In this document: positions 17,597 through 23,916 of the stretch, piece after piece
How positions within the stretch are numbered: the first letter of the stretch is position 1
Layout: each line of letters opens with the position of its first letter
Assembly: GCA_019677205.1 (NCBI GenBank)
Contig: JAAMXY010004302.1
Span: 1-23,916, forward strand
Source: Pinguiococcus pyrenoidosus
Lineage: Eukaryota; Sar; Pinguiophyceae; Pinguiochrysidales; Pinguiochrysidaceae
DNA length: 23,916 nt
Direction: 5' to 3'
Notes under the pieces: model-generated
What the model saw: the letters and a program-made list of their open reading frames with translations, nothing else
Told to the model about the DNA's origin: nothing
The model's database searches: none
Made by a program: the position numbers and the translations under genes

Positions 17597-18767
17597 ATGA
17601 CGACCCGACACTATTGCCTCCTCGCACCGCTTTTCGCTGTCGTTATGACGTCGAACGGCCTGGCGGCGCCAGCGGCGTCAGCTGACCTCATCATTGTGGG
17701 AGCTGGGGTGCTAGGGCGGAGGTGAGCTCGGGAGCGAACCAGCTATCGGTCTAGGAGGAGAGTCCTCACGTGGTGTCACAGGGTTGCCAAGATGTGGCAG
17801 GACGTGCACGATGGTGAGGCCGTGGTGTATGCCGTGACGAGGACGCTGGACGCGGAGCGAAAGGCGGAGCTGGAGAGCCTCGGATGCCGCCCCGTGACGC
17901 AGCAGGAGCTTCAGGACAAGAGTTACCTCCACAACGGCGCGTACTCCAACGTGGTATTCTGCGCGCCTCCGTCCGGCAATGACGACTACGCGGGGGCCGT
18001 CCAGTCTGCAGTACAGCTCTGGAACGGCGCGGGAGGTAGCGCACACCTTGGTGCGGAGTCGCTCGCTGCGCGCAGCGCCAGCTGATATCTTGGACCTGCC
18101 TCCGATCGTGCAGGCCTTGTTTTCACCTCGAGCAGCGGTGTGTACCTCGCCAACGACATGGAGACCGTCACAGAGAGCAGCACAGTGCAGGAGACAGAGC
18201 GTGCCCAAAAGCTTACGGCAGGAGAAGCGGCCGTCACGGCCGCGGGTGGGGTGGTGCTGCGCCTGGCAGGACTGTACACCACGCGCAGAGGACCTCATTC
18301 GTTCTTCTTGTCCAAAGAGGAGATCGACACGAATCCAGGTGCCGAATGCGCAAAGCGACTCAGACCTGCTTGCAGATGCGCTGTTCTTTTGCTGATTGGA
18401 CGGAGCCATCCTCGTCCGCGCTCCAGGCAACATGGTCAACATGGTCCACTACGCAGACGCGGCGGGAGCAGTCGTCCAAGCCCTGCTGGAGAGCGTGCCC
18501 GACGCCGCGGAGGAGTCGCCGCGCGTCAGGGCCAACGTGTTCAACGTTGCGGACGGCTCTCCCATTTCCCGGCAGGAGATCTGCTCCGAGGCGCTGAAGT
18601 CCCCGGTGTACGCCGGGCGATCGATGCCGACCTTTCTTCAGGAGTCCCAGGTCACGGGCAAGATCGTCGACACGAGCAAGCTGCGAGCAGCGCTGCCCAG
18701 GTGGCAGCCTCGGTACCCAAGCTTTGCGGAGGCCATGGTGACCATCCCAGAGGATAGCGAGGACTGA
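17597..18767 (+). CDS. Atypical NAD(P)-binding SDR / epimerase-like protein
   Basis: An extended or atypical short-chain dehydrogenase fold. Exons 17597-17721, 17782-18035, 18114-18338 and 18406-18767 give 321 residues; introns are 60, 78 and 67 nt. A hydrophobic leader (MTTRHYCLLAPLFAVVMTSNG) looks like a signal peptide or the first part of a plastid-type leader. The Rossmann start is ADLIIVGAGVLGRRVAKMW, with the GxGxxG loop straddling intron 1. Later motifs are YSNVVFCAPPSG, LVFTSSSGVYLAND, VVLRLAGLY, and NMVNMVHYADAAGAVVQALL, the usual substrate-domain return of this superfamily. The classical YxxxK catalytic pair is not seen after TSSSGVY, so it may be an atypical SDR of the YeeZ-like type with unknown substrate. 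The third intron's acceptor (GACGGAG/CC) is the weakest call. It converges on the GPALPP-like gene with only 15 bp between stop codons. Confidence 0.83.
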
Positions 18768-18782
18768 GCCGCGCTCTCCGCG

Positions 18783-20496
18783 CTAAAGAAGGCGGGACTT
18801 CTTGAAGCGGCTCTTCAGCTGCTGCGCTTCGCGCACCATGTCGTCTACTTCGTGGCCGCGCTTCAACCGCCGGCCCCTGCCACCCTGGGACATCCGCTCC
18901 CTGTGCTGCTCCAGAAGGCTGGGTCCACGAGATGCCTCCAGCTCCTCCAGCCGTCGCTGCTCTTCCGCCTCCTTCGCAGGGTTGCTCTTGGCATTCTCCG
19001 TCTCCTGCAGCTTCTCTGCTCGAAGCCCCGCAGCAGTCACGCGGCCGCCTGCGCGCGTGTGGACTTGGAAAGCGCGATTGGTGGGCAAGCCAAAGATGTT
19101 GGGCTTGCCATCATCCTCGGGAGCAACCAGCATCCACTCCTCGCGGCCGCCCTTTTGATTCGTGGTCGAGAGCATTGCCAGTTAGTTCGCCTCTTCACCA
19201 TAGTGCTTTGTAAAGGGGAAAAGGGGGAAATGCACGGGAGGAGAAGCCTTCGCTCACCGGAGGGACCTTCTTGGCAGGTTCTCTCCGAGACGCCATGGCA
19301 ATGGCAGCCTCGCTCGGTCTTCGCTCCTGTCCTTCTCGGAGGGGGCCGACGTCGTCTCCGCTGTCCTCCCCGTCATCCTTGGGGCCTTCAGGATGTGCCA
19401 GCGCTGCTGTCTCCTCTGCTGACGGAAGCATTGGACCGATTGGGCCACTGCGCCGCTGGGACGCCTCTTCCTCGTCTTTCGCCCCAGCCTCCTCGGCTTC
19501 CTCGTCCTCGTCCCCCTCGTCCTCCGCGGAGTCCGCATCTCCGGAGTCTGCCGCGTCCATGTCGGCGCGATCCAAGCCCAGTTTCTTCATGAGAAGCTTC
19601 TCCAAGACGCTGTGGCATACGCAAGCTCTTGCATGCTCCGCTGGCATGGTGAATCCGTCGCCGCCCCTTGCGAGGCCGATGCTCTCCAGCAGCTCTTCGA
19701 TGGCTTGCTGCAGCGCCGCATCTGGTAGCTCGGACAGATCCACGGCGTCGCCGTGGTAGAGCTGCAGCAACATGCCCGGGAGCTCCTCCTGCAGCTGCGG
19801 CCACCCTTCCAGCAGTTTCTAAAGCAGTCGCCCGGGCAGGAGACCGTTAGGACAACACGAGAAGCGGCGTTTCCCATTGGACTTCTCATCGATCGCTACC
19901 TGCAACAGGTCCGAGCAGCGGCCGAAGGCGTCTCGCTGCTGCTGCTGCAGATCCAAGTAGCCGCTCTGGTCGATCAGCGCGCAGAGAAAAGTCAAGAAAG
20001 GAGCGGCAGAGAGACTACGCGCGGCCACGGCCAAGTCCGAGTCGTCCTTGCGGTCGGCGAGGGCGCCCTTCTGGGCCGCCGCCATCTCAAACACAAAGGC
20101 GCTGTCTCCGATGCTCGTGAGCGGCAGCTCGGAGAAGAAGCGCACGAGGCCTTCTCGGATTTCTGCGTGCTGAAGCCCGCCCAGTTCCACCACCTCTCCG
20201 TTGTCAAGGCCGTCGCAAATGGCCGCCAGGTCCTCCGCCACATTGGGGAACTTCTGCAGCAGTTCAAACAGCGTGGAGATGGCGCCGACGTTCTCCGGCA
20301 GAGGAAAGCGCCGCTCCGAAGAGGAGTTTGCGCTACCTTTAGCTGAAGTTGAGATACGAGACGTCAGGGATTCTGGCGCCAAAAAGAGCAGAAAGACGTT
20401 TGAAGTGAATGTACATTTCTTGTCGCGCTTTTCCTTCTTGTCCTTCTTGTCCTTCTTGTCCTTCTTGCGCTTCTTGTCCTTCTTGCCCTTGCTCAT
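18783..20496 (-). CDS. GPALPP/DUF3752-like protein with duplicated N-terminal module
   Basis: Exons 20496-20415, 20342-19900, 19818-19258 and 19151-18783 give 484 residues; introns are 72, 81 and 106 nt, the last with an ACTAAC branch-point-like word. Order of parts: a lysine-rich N terminus (KKDKKDKKDKKEKRDKK); module 1 (about 52-103: LFELLQKFPNVAEDL, LDNGEVVELGGL); module 2 (about 172-222: LLQKLLEGWPQLQEEL, YHGDAVDLSELPDAAL). Next come an acidic stretch (263-294), IGPMLPS resembling the GPALPP motif (302-308), REEWML (365-370) and a basic C terminus (GPSLLEQHRERMS, VREAQQLKSRFKKSRLL), as in DUF3752 proteins. These are poorly understood, probably nuclear. The two modules share spacing and L, P, L, G, V, L positions, so they look like an internal duplication. 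Intron 20343-20414 is a weak call: it has no in-frame stop and could be coding. Confidence 0.75.
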
Positions 20497-21161
20497 CGTC
20501 TTCACCTGTGCTGCCCAGAGCTCCAGCGACGTGCCATGGCCTCCAGCGCCCGCTAGAGGAGGCTTGAATGGCGCGGACGAGTGGACAGAGACAGAGAGCT
20601 GCATGTCATCTATATGATACGCTGCGTGCCTATATATCAGTACAAAGTAGAAATGAATGTCTACAGGACAACACCAGTCCAGTACACGCAACAGCAGCCG
20701 GCGCCAGAGCTCGTGTGTCTTCGCAACAGGAGGCTCGTAGCTAGCGATAGGTCGTAGTCTCTTCGAGACCTCCCATATCATATCAAGATTCCTTCTTCCT
20801 CTTGCACTCTTTTAGCGAACGAAGTCGCCGTCTTGGGCAGTATAGACACAACGTTGCTCGCACTGCATAGTGACGAAGCTCAAGAACCTTGCGGAGGGTT
20901 GCATTGCACGTCGAAAATGCTGCGTTGCACGTCGAATATGCATCAACGATAATGCTCGAACCTGCCATCCATGCGTCGTTTCGGAGCGACACGCCAAACT
21001 CCACGCAAAGCATGTCCGCTTTAGCTTTCCAGCAGAATCAAAATTGAGCCTCCCAAACCCAAGACTGGTCCTCCCAGAATTAAAAGCTCCCAAAGGGACG
21101 AGGAAACCCCAGCTGCAAGGCATTCCATCTACCACACATTCGCGAAGACGGGTAGAAAAGC
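20497..21161. other. Tandem intergenic region
   Basis: This lies between the start of the GPALPP-like gene and the stop of the Mot1-like gene, both on the minus strand. It should hold the promoter of the first and the 3' end of the second. It contains a 21-bp tandem duplication (20901-20942). TATA-like words (CTATATGATA near 20611, CTATATATC near 20630) lie 115-140 bp upstream of the start codon at 20496. No coding resemblance was found. Confidence 0.55.
20901..20942. repeat. 21-bp tandem duplication
   Basis: Two adjacent copies sharing 18 of 21 bases, both with the core TTGCACGTCGAA (20901-20921 and 20922-20942). The duplication is upstream of the GPALPP-like gene by about 400 bp. Confidence 0.9.
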
Positions 21162-23916
21162 CTAGGACGGCCTCGATGCACCGAGGTACTCCGCGACCGA
21201 GAGCGTCTTGTATTCCTCCACGGAGTAGTCCAAGCGGGGTGCCTTGTTCAACTTGTCCTCGTTCCACTCTTCCACTTCCTCCTCGGTGTGCAGCTGCAGT
21301 CCGAGGCGACTCGCCATTTGCACCACGCCCAAGCTCGAGTCCTCCTGTGCTCCGCCATCATCGACGAAACTCGCGTCACCAGCCGATTGGGGCAGCCGCT
21401 CTTCACTTCCCTCAGCCTTCGCTGCGTCCGCCACCGCGTTCTCCGCAGTGGGCTCTGCGCCGTCTGCGTCGGGGAGCACCATGTGAGCGAGTCGTTTCTT
21501 GAAGTTTTGGAGGCCCATGATCCGCTGCTCCACGCTGTCCATGATGACGAGCCTGTAGATGTGGACTGCTTTCCGCTGCCCGATCCGATGGACCCGGTCC
21601 ATGGCTTGCAAGTCAACGACCGGATTCCAGTCGTGCTCCAGCATGATCACGGTGTCCACCGCCGTCAGGTTCAGCCCAACTCCTCCGGCGCGCGTTGAGG
21701 CCAGTAGCACCTCTGCGGACCCAGTGCCGGCCCCATCCGCGTCGGCACGAAACCTCTCAGCGATCTGCCTGCGGCGCTCGCTGGACGTCGTCCCATCCAG
21801 GCGCTCGACTCGCAGGTGGGGAAACCGCTGGCGGAGGAACATCTCCGCCAAGCTCAGGGTCGCGTGGTGCTGTGCGAAGAGCACCACCTTCCTCTCCGGA
21901 AGAATCGGTGGCCCGGGGTCAGAAAGCTCGGGGGACCGGTCTGCCCAGACGAACTCCTCCGAGCAAAGCTGAAGATCTCTCAGCAGCGTGTCCAAAGCGC
22001 ACAGCTTCCCCGACGTTCGCCAATCGAGTTGCTTCAAGTCCATCGATTCGCCCGCGTCCAGCCCTGGATGAAACGACAAGCGACGCAGGCGCTGCAACCA
22101 CGACAGTTTCCTCTCTTCGAGGTCTCTCACCTCCTGAGACTCCGCAAGGCTCTGCAGTAAGCGCTGCTGCTCCTCAGAAGCCTCGCAGGGCAGATCCGTA
22201 CACGTCTTGGCCGGCAGGTCCTGAAGAACGTCCTTCTTCAAGCGGCGAAGGATGAAAGGTCGAAGCTTCCGGCGCAAGCTTTGCAAAGCTTGCATCCCGT
22301 ATCCGAAGGCCAAGGCCGCGGCTGAGCCGGGCGTGAGAGCGGCTCCCATGCACGTCTTGATCGTACAGCTTACGCGCCGGTATTCACTGAGCGGCGCTTC
22401 ATACGTCGTCTTGAATGGCTCGTACTTGCCGAGGTATCCTGGCAGCAGCAGCTGGAATACGGACCAGAGGTCTCCAAGCCGATTCTGAATTGGCGTACCC
22501 GACAGAGCAACCCTGTACCGGGCTAGCTTGGCAATTCTGGACACGGCCGAGTAAGTCTTCGTCGACGGATTTGAGATCAGATGCGCCTCGTCCAGGATCA
22601 CAAAGTCGGCAGCCGCAGACGCCTCGCGCTGGAGCTGAACACGCGACAGAGCTTCCGTGAGCTGGTCGGCAGCGGAACGCAACCTCGGGTAGCTGGTGAC
22701 GAGGAACACCGGACACCCGCTCCAGCTCTGCGACGGCTCCCCTCCTTCGCTTCCTGCAGCGCTTCCGGAGCTCAGCAAGCTCAGCATACTCTCAGAGAGA
22801 GCGGCACCGTCCATCGCCGACCCATACACGAAGACTCTTGGAGCGTACTTAGGGGTCTTCGTTGAGGACGGAGCGTGTGAATCGGTCGCGCTGCAGAATC
22901 GACGGATCTCTGCCTCCCAATGATGCGTTAGGGAGCTGGGGCACACGACGACGCAGAGGAAGCCGGGCACCCTGGCCGCCTGGCTTTGGTGTGCGGGACT
23001 GTGCAGATGCCTCCAATGCAGCAAGACCGCCGCGAGCGACTGCAAGGTCTTGCCCAAGCCCATTTCGTCGCAGAGGAATCCGCCAAGATCGCACCGCCAA
23101 AGGTAGTGCAGCCAGGCTGCGCCCGCACACTGATATGCCCGCAGCTTCGTCCCCGACGAAAGCATGGAGGCGATCGAGGTTGGCACCGCCCTTGCAGCTT
23201 CCTGTAGCATCCTGCCTTTGAAACCAGTCGTGAGGCTGACCAAGAGGCGTTGACCATCTTCGTAAAGCGCGCCTTTGGTTTCCGAGCCGGCAACTGTTGC
23301 AGGTTGGGCGCCAGCGTCCACGAGGAAGGATGCCGTGTCCACGACCTGTTGAAATGCCTCCGAGAACAGCGACCTGGTCTGGTTGGACCTTCCGCGAAGA
23401 AGCACCGGGGTGAAGGAGACGAGGAAGGCTCCATACGACGTTGACTCGGGATGGGCAACGAGAGCCCTCACTAGCTTCAAGCTCAGCTCTTCGATCCGGC
23501 TTGACCCGAGTGGATCCTTTGAATCGATCGCTGCATCCAGCAGAGCGCAGATCCTTTGTACCTCGGCCGGAGCATCCGAAAGCAGCTTGACCAGCACCAC
23601 GAAGAAATCGCTGCAGAGCTGCGCCGTTGCGGACTTCGAAGCCGCCAGATATCGAGTCAAGATCCCCTCCACATGCCTCGCTGCTGTGTTCCTACGCTCC
23701 TCCTCATTCAGAAGCGGAAAGATCGTGAAGAGGAGGCGCAGGCTTGCTGCTGGAAATCCCGCCAGGCGCCCTGCGTCTCCATGCTTCATGCAGTCGTTAA
23801 CCAACGCAGCCATCATTTCGTTGCCTTCCAGGTGCATGCGACACAGTACAACGGCACGTGCAGAGAGCCTTTCACGCCTCGAAGACCCTGCGAAGTCTCG
23901 TGGCCATACCAAATCT
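21162..23916 (-). CDS. BTAF1: Mot1/BTAF1-like Snf2 ATPase, C-terminal part
   Basis: Partial: the frame is open to the right edge with no true start, and about 917 residues are visible. Mot1/BTAF1 uses ATP to strip TATA-binding protein from DNA. The first 250 or so residues are helical and HEAT-like (LRLLFTIFPLLNEEERR, SDFFVVLVKLLSDAP), the end of the TBP-gripping array. The Snf2 motor follows: LRAYQCAGAAWLHYL, DEMGLGKT, ILDEAH, LSGTPIQNRLGDLWS, PFILRRLKKDVLQDLP, STRAGGVGLNL, EHDWNPVVDLQAMD and HRIGQRK. VLQDLP, EHDWNP and IMGLQNFKKRLAHMVL are typical of the Mot1 branch rather than other Snf2 groups. Motif II is DEAH, where Mot1/BTAF1 usually has DEGH. The C-terminal tail (SVEEYKTLSVAEYLGASRPS) is not one I recognise. 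No intron is needed in 2.75 kb, unlike most neighbours. Confidence 0.9.
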   Translation of the reverse strand, partial: DLVWPRDFAGSSRRERLSARAVVLCRMHLEGNEMMAALVNDCMKHGDAGRLAGFPAASLRLLFTIFPLLNEEERRNTAARHVEGILTRYLAASKSATAQLCSDFFVVLVKLLSDAPAEVQRICALLDAAIDSKDPLGSSRIEELSLKLVRALVAHPESTSYGAFLVSFTPVLLRGRSNQTRSLFSEAFQQVVDTASFLVDAGAQPATVAGSETKGALYEDGQRLLVSLTTGFKGRMLQEAARAVPTSIASMLSSGTKLRAYQCAGAAWLHYLWRCDLGGFLCDEMGLGKTLQSLAAVLLHWRHLHSPAHQSQAARVPGFLCVVVCPSSLTHHWEAEIRRFCSATDSHAPSSTKTPKYAPRVFVYGSAMDGAALSESMLSLLSSGSAAGSEGGEPSQSWSGCPVFLVTSYPRLRSAADQLTEALSRVQLQREASAAADFVILDEAHLISNPSTKTYSAVSRIAKLARYRVALSGTPIQNRLGDLWSVFQLLLPGYLGKYEPFKTTYEAPLSEYRRVSCTIKTCMGAALTPGSAAALAFGYGMQALQSLRRKLRPFILRRLKKDVLQDLPAKTCTDLPCEASEEQQRLLQSLAESQEVRDLEERKLSWLQRLRRLSFHPGLDAGESMDLKQLDWRTSGKLCALDTLLRDLQLCSEEFVWADRSPELSDPGPPILPERKVVLFAQHHATLSLAEMFLRQRFPHLRVERLDGTTSSERRRQIAERFRADADGAGTGSAEVLLASTRAGGVGLNLTAVDTVIMLEHDWNPVVDLQAMDRVHRIGQRKAVHIYRLVIMDSVEQRIMGLQNFKKRLAHMVLPDADGAEPTAENAVADAAKAEGSEERLPQSAGDASFVDDGGAQEDSSLGVVQMASRLGLQLHTEEEVEEWNEDKLNKAPRLDYSVEEYKTLSVAEYLGASRPS

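Noticed and set aside
881-23916. A bacterial contig or mobile island
   Set aside because: Conserved motifs are interrupted by GT-AG introns, and the genes are eukaryotic types. No integrase, transposase, attachment site or operon structure was found.

Overview
The window is a piece of a compact nuclear genome from a microbial eukaryote, probably a unicellular alga or other protist. Evidence for this is short GT-AG introns (mostly 59-137 nt) that restore conserved protein motifs when removed, eukaryote-only proteins (kinesin, a V-ATPase E subunit, a Mot1/BTAF1-type ATPase, a membrane-anchored P450 reductase, a GPALPP-like protein), and no prokaryotic operon signals. GC content is high in genes and lower in some spacers. 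I cannot name the lineage from the sequence alone.

Layout, left to right: 1-880 has no supportable gene. 881-2446 (+) is an intronless orphan membrane protein. 2874-4145 (-) is an unrecognised basic three-exon protein. 5128-7252 (+) is NADPH-cytochrome P450 reductase. 7750-8546 (-) is V-ATPase subunit E. 9079-10413 (+) is a protein with one C2 domain and four EF-hands. 10793-12941 (-) is a divergent kinesin. 13360-14277 (+) is the mitochondrial-type Fe-S scaffold NFU1. 14399-17262 (-) is a ten-exon M1 zinc aminopeptidase. 17597-18767 (+) is an atypical NAD(P)-binding SDR/epimerase-like protein with a secretory or targeting leader. 18783-20496 (-) is a GPALPP/DUF3752-like protein with a duplicated N-terminal module. 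21162-23916 (-) is the C-terminal half of a Mot1/BTAF1-like Snf2 ATPase that runs off the right edge. All exon structures were worked out by hand from splice signals, reading phase and family motifs; total coding lengths are multiples of three in every spliced gene.

The genes are mostly housekeeping and do not form one pathway. The most striking feature is arrangement: the first ten genes alternate strand perfectly (+ - + - + - + - + -). This makes four divergent pairs sharing a 334-982 bp spacer and five convergent pairs whose stop codons are 15-497 bp apart. Shared promoters, and 3' ends that overlap or nearly overlap, are therefore likely. The kinesin/NFU1 spacer carries two E2F-type motifs. 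The NFU1 CxxC iron-sulfur motif is split by a 90-nt intron without in-frame stops, so retaining it would separate the two cysteines without truncating the protein. I did not find a convincing new defence system, mobile element, CRISPR array or RNA gene.
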